The notes under the pieces are model-generated. The model did no database searches and was not told where the DNA came from. It saw nothing but the letters and a program-made list of their open reading frames with translations. This document shows, one piece after another, positions 1-5,972 of a DNA stretch of 13,455 nt. The position numbers and the translations under genes were made by a program. Numbering within the stretch: position 1 is the stretch's first letter; each line of letters begins with the position of its first letter. The DNA is from CAIKZZ01 sp035524595 (GTDB taxonomy: Bacteria; Pseudomonadota; Gammaproteobacteria; Steroidobacterales; Steroidobacteraceae). The stretch is taken from NCBI GenBank assembly GCA_035524595.1, contig DATKOP010000003.1:1-13455 (forward strand). The letters run 5' to 3'.

Positions 1-73
1 GGCCGAGGGCTGGACCGCGCTCGCACGCATCGCCACGGAGTTTTGCATCGCGCCGCTAAATCGGGCAGGGTGA
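1..73 (+). CDS. holA: C-terminal fragment, probably DNA polymerase III delta subunit
   Basis: Only the last ~23 codons are present, read in the frame that starts at base 2 and ends at TGA 71-73. The fragment reads AEGWTALARIATEFCIAPL and then NRAG, with a W..L..I helix pattern like the last helix of many HolA proteins. The call rests mainly on context: holA lies directly upstream of nadD in many gammaproteobacteria. If it is HolA, it would be the clamp-loader subunit that opens the beta clamp. The stop lies 6 bases before the first possible nadD start, which fits an operon. The fragment is too short for a firm identification. proA, another common nadD neighbour, is an alternative, but its usual C-terminal pattern is not seen. 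Confidence 0.42.
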   Translation, partial: AEGWTALARIATEFCIAPLNRAG

Positions 74-79
74 GCCCAG

Positions 80-787
80 ATGGCGACGCCTCCCCCCAGC
101 GCCCGGTCCCCGGGCGCCACGGCCGGCCCCGCGACGGGGCCGATGGGCATCTTCGGCGGTACCTTCGACCCGATCCACTACGGCCACCTGCGCACCGCGT
201 TCGAGCTCGCGGAGGCGCTCAGGCTCCCCGAGATGCGCTTCATGCCGGCCGGCAACCCGCCGCACCGCGAGCACACGGTCGCGAGCAATGAACTGAGGCT
301 CGAGATGGTCCGCGCCGCGACCGCCGGCCAGCCGGGCTTCACGGTCGACGACCGCGAGATGCGCAAGCTCGGCCCCTCCTACTCGGTCGAGACGCTCGCG
401 GACCTGAGGGCCGAGTTCGCCGCGCGCCCGCTGTGCCTGATCGTCGGCATGGACGCGTTCCTCGGCCTGCCGAAGTGGCACCAGTGGCGCGAGCTGCTGT
501 CGCTCGCGCACCTCGTGGTCGCCCACCGCCCGGGCTGGCGCGCGCCGACCATGGGCCCGCTCGGCGAGATGCTGGTCGACCGCGGCACCGGCACCGTGCT
601 CGACCTTCACGACGGTGTCGCCGGCCGCATCTACATTCACGCCGTGACGCAGCTCGAGATCTCCTCGACCGACGTGCGCGCCCTGATCCACGCCGGCCGC
701 GATCCGCGCTACCTGATGCCGGACGGCGTGCGCCGAATCATCCGTGAGTCGGGCTGTTACGCCCGAAAGGAAGAAGCAAGGGGATGA
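80..787 (+). CDS. nadD: Nicotinate-nucleotide adenylyltransferase
   Basis: NadD transfers AMP from ATP to nicotinate mononucleotide, giving deamido-NAD in cytoplasmic NAD synthesis. The 235-residue product shows the nucleotidyltransferase signature GGTFDPIHYGH (residues 26-36, with the H-x-G-H ATP site at 33-36), the PAGNPPHRE stretch around 56-64, and the C-terminal ISSTDVR motif at 194-200. All are typical of NadD. The family core begins at Met22 (base 143). The preceding 21 residues are low-complexity Pro/Ala/Gly. The ATG at 80 was chosen because GGTGA (69-73) sits 6 bases upstream as a good ribosome binding site and nearly abuts the previous gene. The ATG at 143 has only a weak GGGG close by and remains possible. 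The stop overlaps the rsfS start (ATGA, 784-787), indicating translational coupling. Confidence 0.95.
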   Translation: MATPPPSARSPGATAGPATGPMGIFGGTFDPIHYGHLRTAFELAEALRLPEMRFMPAGNPPHREHTVASNELRLEMVRAATAGQPGFTVDDREMRKLGPSYSVETLADLRAEFAARPLCLIVGMDAFLGLPKWHQWRELLSLAHLVVAHRPGWRAPTMGPLGEMLVDRGTGTVLDLHDGVAGRIYIHAVTQLEISSTDVRALIHAGRDPRYLMPDGVRRIIRESGCYARKEEARG

Positions 788-1212
788 CCGCCAGAAAGAC
801 CGCCCGCAAGACCGCAGCCAGGACCGCCCCCAAACCCGCCCGCCGGCCCGCCAGGGCCGCCAAGCCCGTCCGCCCCCGGCTCGCCGAGGTCGTGACCGCC
901 GCGCTCGACGACCTGAAGGCCCAGAACGTCGCCGTCCTCGACGTCAGCGAGCTGACGGACGTCGCCGACACCATCGTGATCGCCTCCGGTACCTCCGACC
1001 GGCACGTGAAGTCGCTCGCCGGCCGCGTGCTCGAGCGCGCCAAGGAGGCCGGCTTTCGCGCGCTCGGCACCGAGGGCGAGCGCGAGGGCGAATGGGTGCT
1101 GGTCGACCTGCAGGACGTGATCGTGCACGTGATGCTGCCGCGCATCCGCGAGTTCTACGCGCTCGAGAAGCTCTGGGACGTGCGCGCGACCGGACGCGCC
1201 GCGACGCCGTAG
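784..1212 (+). CDS. rsfS: Ribosomal silencing factor RsfS
   Basis: RsfS binds ribosomal protein uL14 and blocks joining of the 30S and 50S subunits when nutrients are short. The domain spans roughly residues 33-135, with family-typical blocks: VLDVSELTDVADTIVIASG, then TSDRHVKSLAGRVLE, an EGEREGEWVLVDLQDVIVHV stretch and REFYALEKLW. The protein has 142 residues against about 105 in E. coli. The excess is mostly an N-terminal tail (residues 1-32) rich in Ala, Lys, Arg and Pro, with 12 basic and no acidic residues. The ATG overlaps the nadD stop by 4 bases and is preceded by an AAGGAAG-type site near 768-774, so the long start is supported. rlmH, the usual next gene, lies 3.5 kb downstream beyond three salvage genes. 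Confidence 0.95.
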   Translation: MTARKTARKTAARTAPKPARRPARAAKPVRPRLAEVVTAALDDLKAQNVAVLDVSELTDVADTIVIASGTSDRHVKSLAGRVLERAKEAGFRALGTEGEREGEWVLVDLQDVIVHVMLPRIREFYALEKLWDVRATGRAATP

Positions 1213-1268
1213 CCGGCGCCCGGCCCGCCCCGCCGGCCGGCCGGGGAGCCGCCGGCCCGCCCCGCCGC

Positions 1269-1316
1269 CCGGCGCCCGCCGGGCGGCGCCGGCCGACCGC
1301 GGCAGCGCCCGCTGCC
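1269..1316. terminator. Two hairpins between converging rsfS and nucleoside hydrolase genes
   Basis: The 111-base gap between the two convergent stop codons is almost pure G/C. It holds a perfect 8-bp stem (1269-1276 CCGGCGCC with 1285-1292 GGCGCCGG, 8-base loop) and a perfect 6-bp stem (1301-1306 GGCAGC with 1311-1316 GCTGCC, 4-base loop). The second begins only 8 bases past the minus-strand stop at 1324. No T-tract follows on either strand, so these are not classical intrinsic terminators. In such G/C-rich sequence short stems also arise by chance. A two-way transcription stop or an mRNA 3'-end protecting structure is a reasonable reading, not a proven one. Confidence 0.35.
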
Positions 1317-1323
1317 CGCCGCC

Positions 1324-2457
1324 CTAGCGAACCGCCGCCGCCCGCGGCGTCGGCGCCGACATCAGCGCGACGAACTGGCGCACGAAGCGCGGCAGGTCGA
1401 CGTCCAGCTGCGCGTGCACGAGCTGCAGGTCGAGCGCCGGCTTCAGCTCCTCGCTCCAGGTCAGGGTCTCGCCGTAGGCCGGCCCGTGGCTGACGTCGAC
1501 GTCCATGTACAGGCGCCGCTCGCGGGTGATGATGCCGGGCTCGAGCCAGGCGCAGGCGGCGAGCTCGTCCCACAGGTAGTAGCGCTCCTGCGAGTAGCGC
1601 GCGATGTACTGCGCCGCCGGCTCTTTCGAGCGCGCGATCGCGGCCAGCATCTCGGCGGTGAACATGGCCTTGATCGAGACGTCGACCGTGGTCACGTCGA
1701 TGCGCGGCCAGTGGGCGCGCAGCGTGATGCGCGCGGCCTCCGGGTCGAACCAGAAGTTGAACTCGTGGCGCGGGCTCGAGGCGAACTCCGGGTCGTCGGT
1801 CTGCGGGTTGAGGCTGCCGCCCATGATGACGAGGCCCTGCGCGAGCCCGGCGAACTCGGGGTCGATCGCGATCGCGAGCGCGATGTCGGTCAGCGGCCCC
1901 GCGGCGTACACGGTGACCTCGTGCGGGTGCGCGCGGACCTGGCGGATCAGGAAGTGCGCCGCGTCCTCGGCGATCGGCCGCGTGCGGGGCTCGCCCTCGG
2001 CGAGCGGCGGCGTCTCCCACGGCCCGAGCGGCCGGGCGGGCGAGGGCACGACGCTCGCGCCGGCGGGTACCTGGGTGATCGCGGCGGGCTTGCCGCCCCA
2101 GGCGCCCAGCCAGCCGACCCGGCCGGCGACCGGCACGAGCAGCTCGGTCTCCTGCTGCGTGCGCACCAGCGGGAACACCGCGCCGAGCGCGACCGGCACG
2201 TCGCTCCTGCCGATCAGCTCGAGGAGGCGCAGCGTGTGGCGCGCCTCGTCGTCGCGCCAGGCGTTGCCGGTGACGATGCCGATGCCGAGCACCTCCACCT
2301 CGGGCGACTGCAGGAGCACCAGCATCGACATCATGTTCGAGCCGCCCGGTCCCGAGCCGTCCTGGTCGATGACCACCCGCCGCGGGCCGGCCGCCGTCCC
2401 GGCGACCGGCCAGAGGGCGAACAGCGTGCAGAGGCACGCGGCCAAGAGACGTCCCAT
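1324..2457 (-). CDS. Exported nucleoside hydrolase (inosine/uridine-type fold)
   Basis: The product is a 377-residue protein of the nucleoside hydrolase family, whose members cleave the N-glycosidic bond of ribonucleosides to base plus ribose. Residues 1-23 form a Sec-type signal peptide (basic start, hydrophobic core, cleavage probably after GTAA), so the enzyme likely acts in the periplasm. Family landmarks are VVIDQD (28-33), SPEVEVLGIGIVTGN (about 51-65), the HEVTVYAAGPLTDIALA block, LVIMGG, EFNFWFDPEA (Asn234) and LWDE (Asp297), which matches the C-terminal calcium-ligand Asp of the family. The usual D-x-D-x-x-x-D-D loop is altered: D31 and D33 are kept, but a longer Gly-rich stretch follows and Ser40-Asn41 stand where Asp-Asp is expected. 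The start has GGGGG about 7 bases upstream. The gene diverges from a purine permease gene. The substrate is not readable from the sequence. Confidence 0.87.
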   Translation of the reverse strand: MGRLLAACLCTLFALWPVAGTAAGPRRVVIDQDGSGPGGSNMMSMLVLLQSPEVEVLGIGIVTGNAWRDDEARHTLRLLELIGRSDVPVALGAVFPLVRTQQETELLVPVAGRVGWLGAWGGKPAAITQVPAGASVVPSPARPLGPWETPPLAEGEPRTRPIAEDAAHFLIRQVRAHPHEVTVYAAGPLTDIALAIAIDPEFAGLAQGLVIMGGSLNPQTDDPEFASSPRHEFNFWFDPEAARITLRAHWPRIDVTTVDVSIKAMFTAEMLAAIARSKEPAAQYIARYSQERYYLWDELAACAWLEPGIITRERRLYMDVDVSHGPAYGETLTWSEELKPALDLQLVHAQLDVDLPRFVRQFVALMSAPTPRAAAVR

Positions 2458-2611
2458 GAGTGCCCCCGCGGTGGCTGGAGCGCGGCGGCGCCGCGCGCTC
2501 GCCGCGAGTGTAGCGCCGGCGGCCGGGCGGGGGTTTTCCGGTAGAGTTCGGCCGTCGCAGGGCCCGCGCGCGGGCCGTGCCGCTCATCCACGGACCGAGG
2601 TGCACGACGCC
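2458..2611. promoter_or_regulatory. Divergent intergenic region, nucleoside hydrolase and purine permease
   Basis: This 154-base gap separates the two divergent start codons and must hold, or lie near, promoters for both genes if they are expressed from here. The clearest element is a perfect 16-bp palindrome at 2561-2576 (GGCCCGCG and its complement) ending 35 bases before the permease ATG. At this base composition about one such palindrome is expected by chance in a window of this size. A short T-rich patch (2534-2537) precedes TAGAGT (2542-2547), a possible -10 element, but no good -35 is spaced correctly. The shared upstream region could allow joint control by one regulator; no known operator was recognised. 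Confidence 0.35.
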
Positions 2612-3931
2612 ATGGCCGGACTCCTCGAGCGCTGGTTCCGGCTGACGGCGAACGGCAGCGACCTGCGCACCGAGCTGCTCGCGGGGCTGACGACCTTCCT
2701 GACGATGGCCTACATCGTCGTGGTCAACCCGGCGATCCTCGGCCAGGCGGGCCTGCCGGTCGCGGGCGTGGCTGCCGCGACCTGCCTCGCCGCCGGGCTC
2801 GCCAGCATCGGCATGGGGCTCTGGTCCAACTACCCGCTCGCGCTCGCGCCGGGCATGGGGCTGAACGCCTACTTCACCTTCACCGTCGTCAAGGGCATGG
2901 GCCTGCCGTGGCAGACCGCGCTCGGCTGCGTGTTCCTGTCCGGCGTCGCCTTCCTGCTGCTGACCCTCGCGGGCGTCAGGCAGCTGATCATCAGCGCCGT
3001 GCCGCGCTCGCTGTTCGCGGCGGTGGCCGGCGGCGTGGGCCTGTTCATCGCCTTCGTCGGGCTCGCCGACGCGGGCGTGATCGTCGCCGCGCCCGGCACG
3101 ATGGTCGGCATCGGCCACCTGACGACGCCGAGCGCCGCGCTCGCGCTCTTCGGGCTGCTCACGATCGCCGCGCTGCAGGCGTGGCGCGTGCGCGGCGCGA
3201 TGCTGCTCGGCATCCTGGTCACCGCCGCGGCCGGCTGGCTGGCCGGGCTCGGCCACCTGGCGCCGGGCGCCTACCGGCTCGGCGACCTCGCCTCGACCGC
3301 CTTCCGGCTCGACATCCCGGCGGCGCTCAACCTCAGGGGCGGCGTCGGCCTGTCGCTCGTCGAGATCGTGTTCGTGTTCCTGTTCGTCGACCTGTTCGAC
3401 AACGTCGGCACGCTGGTCGCGGTGACGAAGAAGGCCGGCCTCGCCGCGCCCGACGGCACGGTGCCGCGGCTCAACCGCATCCTGCAGGTGGACTCGCTCG
3501 CGATGACCGCCGGCGCGCTCGCCGGCACGAGCCCGGTCACGAGCTACATCGAGAGCGCGGCCGGCGTCGCCGTCGGCGGGCGCACCGGGCTGACCGCCGT
3601 CGTGGTCGGCGCGCTGTTCCTGGCGACGCTCGTGTTCGCGCCGCTGGTGCAGTCGATCCCGCCGGCGGCGACCGCGCCGGCGCTGGTGCTGGTCGGCGGC
3701 AGCATGATGGGCGCGCTCGCCGAGGTCGACTGGGCCGAGCCGGCCGAGGCGATCCCGGCGTTCCTGACGCTGATCATGATCCCGCTCAGCTACTCGATCG
3801 CCAACGGCCTCGCCTTCGGGATCACGGCGCACGCGCTGCTGCAGCTGGTCCGCGGCCGGGCGCGCGCCGGCGACTGGATGGTGTACCTCTTGGCCGCGCT
3901 CTGCATCGCGCGCTTCGTCTACCTCGCCTGA
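2612..3931 (+). CDS. NCS2-family purine base permease (AzgA/PbuG type)
   Basis: This is a 439-residue inner-membrane transporter of the NCS2 family, AzgA-like branch, whose characterised members import adenine, guanine or hypoxanthine with protons. Recognisable blocks are RTELLAGLTTFLTMAYIVVV near the N terminus, the NYPLALAPGMGLNAYFTFTV stretch, VDLFDNVGTLVAV, and GTSPVTSYIESAAGVAVGGR in the substrate-binding half. Many hydrophobic segments cover the whole length, as expected for the 12-14 helix fold. Length is normal for the family. The ATG at 2612 was chosen because the protein then starts like its relatives (MAGLLERWFRLT) and GAGG lies at 2597-2600. A GTG at 2600 is in frame but less likely. 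The open frame upstream of this is antisense to the nucleoside hydrolase and is not coding. The exact base transported cannot be told; hypoxanthine or guanine fits the neighbours. Confidence 0.93.
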   Translation: MAGLLERWFRLTANGSDLRTELLAGLTTFLTMAYIVVVNPAILGQAGLPVAGVAAATCLAAGLASIGMGLWSNYPLALAPGMGLNAYFTFTVVKGMGLPWQTALGCVFLSGVAFLLLTLAGVRQLIISAVPRSLFAAVAGGVGLFIAFVGLADAGVIVAAPGTMVGIGHLTTPSAALALFGLLTIAALQAWRVRGAMLLGILVTAAAGWLAGLGHLAPGAYRLGDLASTAFRLDIPAALNLRGGVGLSLVEIVFVFLFVDLFDNVGTLVAVTKKAGLAAPDGTVPRLNRILQVDSLAMTAGALAGTSPVTSYIESAAGVAVGGRTGLTAVVVGALFLATLVFAPLVQSIPPAATAPALVLVGGSMMGALAEVDWAEPAEAIPAFLTLIMIPLSYSIANGLAFGITAHALLQLVRGRARAGDWMVYLLAALCIARFVYLA

Positions 3932-3955
3932 GCCCGCGGCGCCGCCTCAGCGGGC
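3932..3955. terminator. Weak hairpin where permease and phosphoribosyltransferase genes converge
   Basis: The two stop codons are only 15 bases apart. GCCCGC (3932-3937) can pair with GCGGGC (3950-3955) around a 12-base loop, and the loop side contains a 10-bp palindrome (3936-3945). There is no T-tract on either strand. It could act as a modest two-way stop, but such short G/C stems are common in this sequence. Confidence 0.22.
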
Positions 3956-4540
3956 GGACTCCTTGAGCGCGGCGAGCCGCGCGCGGATCGCGCCGATGCC
4001 GGGCTTGTGCGCCAGGATCTCGTCGATCGAGAGGCCGCTGAGCTCGTGCGGGAACACCAGCCAGCGGTCGGTCTCGTGCAGGTAGTAGTGCGGCACGGCG
4101 CAGCGCGCGCCGTTGCCGGGCTTGACGTACACGGTCGCGATGCGGATCTCGGGCCGCTCTGCGCCGCAGCGCTCGCCGAGCTCGTCGATGACCTTGCCGA
4201 TGCTGCGGCCGGAGTCGTAGACGTCGTCGACGATCAGCAGCGCGTCGCTCGCGCGCACGTGCCTGACGACGTAGCCGAGGCCGTGCACCTGCACCTCGGC
4301 CGCGGTCGTGCCGATGCCGGTGTACAGCGAGGTGCGGATCGCGACGTGGTCGGTGCGCACGCCGAAGAAGTCGAGGAGCTCCTGCACCGCGATCCCGACC
4401 GGCGTCCCGCCGCGCCAGATGCCGACGATGTGCGTCGGGCGAAAGCCGCTGTCGAGGACCTTGAGGCCGAGCCGGAAGGAGTCGGCGAGCAGCTCGTCGG
4501 CCGTGATGTAGAGCCGCGGCGCGGGCGGGCGCAGAGTCAC
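3947..4540 (-). CDS. Purine phosphoribosyltransferase, hypoxanthine-type
   Basis: This 197-residue cytoplasmic enzyme has the type I phosphoribosyltransferase fold, which joins a free base to the ribose phosphate of PRPP. The PRPP-binding motif LLIVDDVYDSGRSI lies at residues 101-114, with the paired Asp105-Asp106. Further blocks resemble a bacterial/archaeal family annotated as hypoxanthine phosphoribosyltransferase: LYITADELLADSFRLG near the start, VGIWRGGTPVGIAVQELL (39-56), TDHVAIRTSLYTGI, and HETDRWLVFPHELSGLS near the end. The start is GTG at 4538-4540. No other start codon exists between it and the in-frame stop at 4580-4582, and the preceding bases are not purine-rich. An 11-codon open frame (4572-4537) ends by overlapping this GTG. 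The gene converges on the purine permease, supporting a role in recycling imported base. Xanthine or guanine as substrate is not excluded. Confidence 0.85.
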   Translation of the reverse strand: MTLRPPAPRLYITADELLADSFRLGLKVLDSGFRPTHIVGIWRGGTPVGIAVQELLDFFGVRTDHVAIRTSLYTGIGTTAAEVQVHGLGYVVRHVRASDALLIVDDVYDSGRSIGKVIDELGERCGAERPEIRIATVYVKPGNGARCAVPHYYLHETDRWLVFPHELSGLSIDEILAHKPGIGAIRARLAALKESAR

Positions 4541-4771
4541 GTGGCGGCCGCCACGCCGTTCGAGTAGGGCATCGGGTCGTCACCGCGGCAGGGGCGCCGC
4601 ACGGCGGCGGGAAGCCTTGCACAACCGCTGCCGGCGGACAAGCGTGCCGGCGCCCGGACGCCGCTTGCTAATCGGCGGCGTTTGGGCAGAGTGGCGCCGA
4701 CGCGCCGCGAGGAGAGCCGCCGATGTCCCGAACGCCCCGCCGACCGGCCGCCGCCGTGGCGCGCTGACGCC
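4541..4771. promoter_or_regulatory. Divergent gap between phosphoribosyltransferase and rlmH
   Basis: This gap of about 230 bases lies between the divergent starts. Its least G/C-rich part is around 4614-4690. TTGCAC (4617-4622) followed 17 bases later by AAGCGT is a poor plus-strand promoter candidate; TTGCTA with AGAGTG is another. None is convincing. The plus-strand frame of rlmH is open back to an ATG at 4682 and would add 30 Arg/Pro-rich residues, judged non-native. On the minus strand the gap holds an 11-codon reading frame ending over the phosphoribosyltransferase start. No riboswitch or RNA gene was recognised. Confidence 0.3.
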
Positions 4772-5242
4772 GTGCGGGTGCGGCTCGTCGCGGCCGGCAC
4801 GCGCCTGCCGGCCTGGATCGGCGCCGGCTTCGCGCAGTACCAGCGGCGCCTGCCGCCCGAGACGCCGCTCGAGCTCGTCGAGGTCGCGGTGGCGCGCGGC
4901 ACGGCGCAGGGCGCGGCGGCGCGGGCCGTGCGGGCGGAGGGCGAGCGGATGCTCGCGGCGCTCCCGGCCCGGGCCTGGGTGGTCGCGCTCGACGTCGGCG
5001 GGCGCGCCCTCGACACCCCCGGGCTCGCGCGCTGGTGGGCGGGGCGGCTCAGGGACGGCCGCGACGTCGCGTTCCTGATCGGCGGTCCCGACGGGCTCGC
5101 GCCCGAGTGCCTCGCGCGCGCCGACGAGCGCCTGTCGCTGTCGGCGCTGACCTTCCCGCACGGCCTCGTGCGGGTGCTGCTCGCCGAGCAGCTCTACCGT
5201 GCGATCAGCCTGCTGAAGGGTCACCCGTACCACCGCGAATGA
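4772..5242 (+). CDS. rlmH: 23S rRNA pseudouridine-1915 N3-methyltransferase
   Basis: RlmH methylates pseudouridine 1915 in helix 69 of 23S rRNA on assembled 70S ribosomes, using S-adenosylmethionine. It belongs to the SPOUT (knotted) methyltransferases. The sequence shows the N-terminal strand VRVRLVAAGTRLPAW, the SAM-site motif FLIGGPDG at residues 101-108, and the knot region LSLSALTFPHGLVRVLLAEQ leading to the terminal HPYHRE. The GTG at 4772 gives 156 residues, the standard family length, and places the first beta strand at the N terminus. The ATG at 4682 would add 30 residues not seen in the family. The ribosome binding site before 4772 is poor, and a second GTG lies at 4778. In many proteobacteria this gene follows rsfS directly; here purine salvage genes intervene. 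Confidence 0.94.
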   Translation: MRVRLVAAGTRLPAWIGAGFAQYQRRLPPETPLELVEVAVARGTAQGAAARAVRAEGERMLAALPARAWVVALDVGGRALDTPGLARWWAGRLRDGRDVAFLIGGPDGLAPECLARADERLSLSALTFPHGLVRVLLAEQLYRAISLLKGHPYHRE

Positions 5243-5375
5243 GCGCCGGGCGCCCGCCCGCGGGCCGCGGACACGCGCGTAAGCTGCGGAATTTGTGGCT
5301 AATTGCCTGCCCGGCGCGCGCGTCCCAAGCTATGCTCGGCGTTTCCCGCCACCGACGCGCCCGGGCGGCGCCGCC
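5243..5375 (+). promoter_or_regulatory. rlmH-maf spacer with possible promoter
   Basis: This 133-base spacer begins with G/C-rich inverted repeats, including a 10-bp palindrome at 5256-5265 that might help end rlmH transcription. It then becomes locally A/T-rich at about 5279-5308. TATGCT at 5331-5336 is a fair -10 candidate (4 of 6 consensus bases). The nearest -35-like hexamer, TTGCCT at 5303-5308, is 22 bases away, which is too far for a standard sigma-70 promoter. The change in composition still makes this the likeliest promoter site for the maf-rng-yhdP-nit-tldD run. Confidence 0.33.
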
Positions 5376-5972
5376 ATGAGCCAGTTCGACGCCATCACGC
5401 TCGCCTCCGCCTCCCCGCGCCGCAGCCAGCTGCTCGGCCAGATCGGCGTGCGCCACCGCGTGCGGCCGACCGACGTCGACGAGAGCCTCGGCGCCGGCGA
5501 GCCCGCTGAGGCCTACGTCGCGCGCCTCGCCGCCGCCAAGGCCGAGGCGGCCTGGGCCGCCGACCCGCGCCTGCCGGTGCTCGCCGCCGACACCGCGGTC
5601 GTGCTCGGCACGGAACTCTTCGGCAAGCCCGAGGATCAGAGGGACGGCGTGCGCATGCTCGCGGCGCTCTCCGGCCGGACGCACCGGGTGCTGACGGCGG
5701 TCGCGGTGCGCAGCGCCGCGGGCCTGCGCGCGGCGCTGTCGGTCAGCGAAGTCACCTTCCGCGCGTTGTCCGAGAGCGAGTGCCGCCGCTACTGGGCCAC
5801 CGGCGAGCCGCGCGGCAAGGCCGGCGGCTACGCGGTGCAGGGGCTCGCCGCCACCTTCATCACGCGCCTCGCGGGCAGCTACTCCGGCGTCATGGGACTG
5901 CCGCTCGCCGAGACCGCGGCGCTGCTGGGCGCGGCGGGCGTGCGGCTGTGGAACACCGAGGAGGCCGCTTGA
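5376..5972 (+). CDS. maf: Maf-family nucleotide pyrophosphatase (YhdE-like)
   Basis: Maf proteins hydrolyse nucleoside triphosphates, notably dTTP, UTP and modified pyrimidine nucleotides, to monophosphates, and have been linked to division arrest. The 198-residue product carries ASASPRR (residues 10-16), DVDES with Glu36, ARLAAAKAEA with Lys55, AADTAVV with the key Asp72, GKPED, LSGRTHRVLT, and GKAGGYAVQG with Lys148 followed by GSYSGVMGLPLAE. This pattern and the rng neighbour fit the YhdE rather than the YceF branch. In E. coli YhdE the stretch before that Lys reads D-K-A-G; here Gly147 replaces the Asp. The ATG at 5376 was chosen because the family strand ITLASASPRR follows directly; the open frame extends further upstream without family sequence. 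The stop codon overlaps the TTG start of rng. Confidence 0.93.
   Translation: MSQFDAITLASASPRRSQLLGQIGVRHRVRPTDVDESLGAGEPAEAYVARLAAAKAEAAWAADPRLPVLAADTAVVLGTELFGKPEDQRDGVRMLAALSGRTHRVLTAVAVRSAAGLRAALSVSEVTFRALSESECRRYWATGEPRGKAGGYAVQGLAATFITRLAGSYSGVMGLPLAETAALLGAAGVRLWNTEEAA
5958..5971 (+). promoter_or_regulatory. Strong ribosome binding site setting the TTG start of rng
   Basis: GAGGAGG at 5958-5964 lies 4 bases before TTG 5969-5971. It is the best Shine-Dalgarno match noticed in the window, and it decides the rng start at a weak codon that overlaps the maf stop (TTGA). Confidence 0.7.

Noticed and set aside
2434..2457. LAAC near the hydrolase N terminus as a lipoprotein lipobox.
   Set aside because: The Cys is at residue 8, too close to the start for a lipoprotein signal peptide; a normal Sec peptide with later cleavage fits better.
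1604..2611. In-frame upstream extension of the permease, which would give a 775-residue protein.
   Set aside because: The extra part is antisense to the nucleoside hydrolase and lacks family sequence. The permease family starts at MAGLLERWFRLT.
944..3832. A 962-codon minus-strand open frame running across rsfS, the hydrolase gene and the permease.
   Set aside because: It has an Arg/Ala/Asp/His-rich, low-complexity translation with no domain, and it is antisense or out of frame to well-identified genes. Long open shadow frames are expected at this G/C content.
4682..4771. A 30-residue N-terminal extension of RlmH from the ATG at 4682.
   Set aside because: It would exceed the very constant family length of about 155 residues and is an Arg/Pro-rich non-family sequence.
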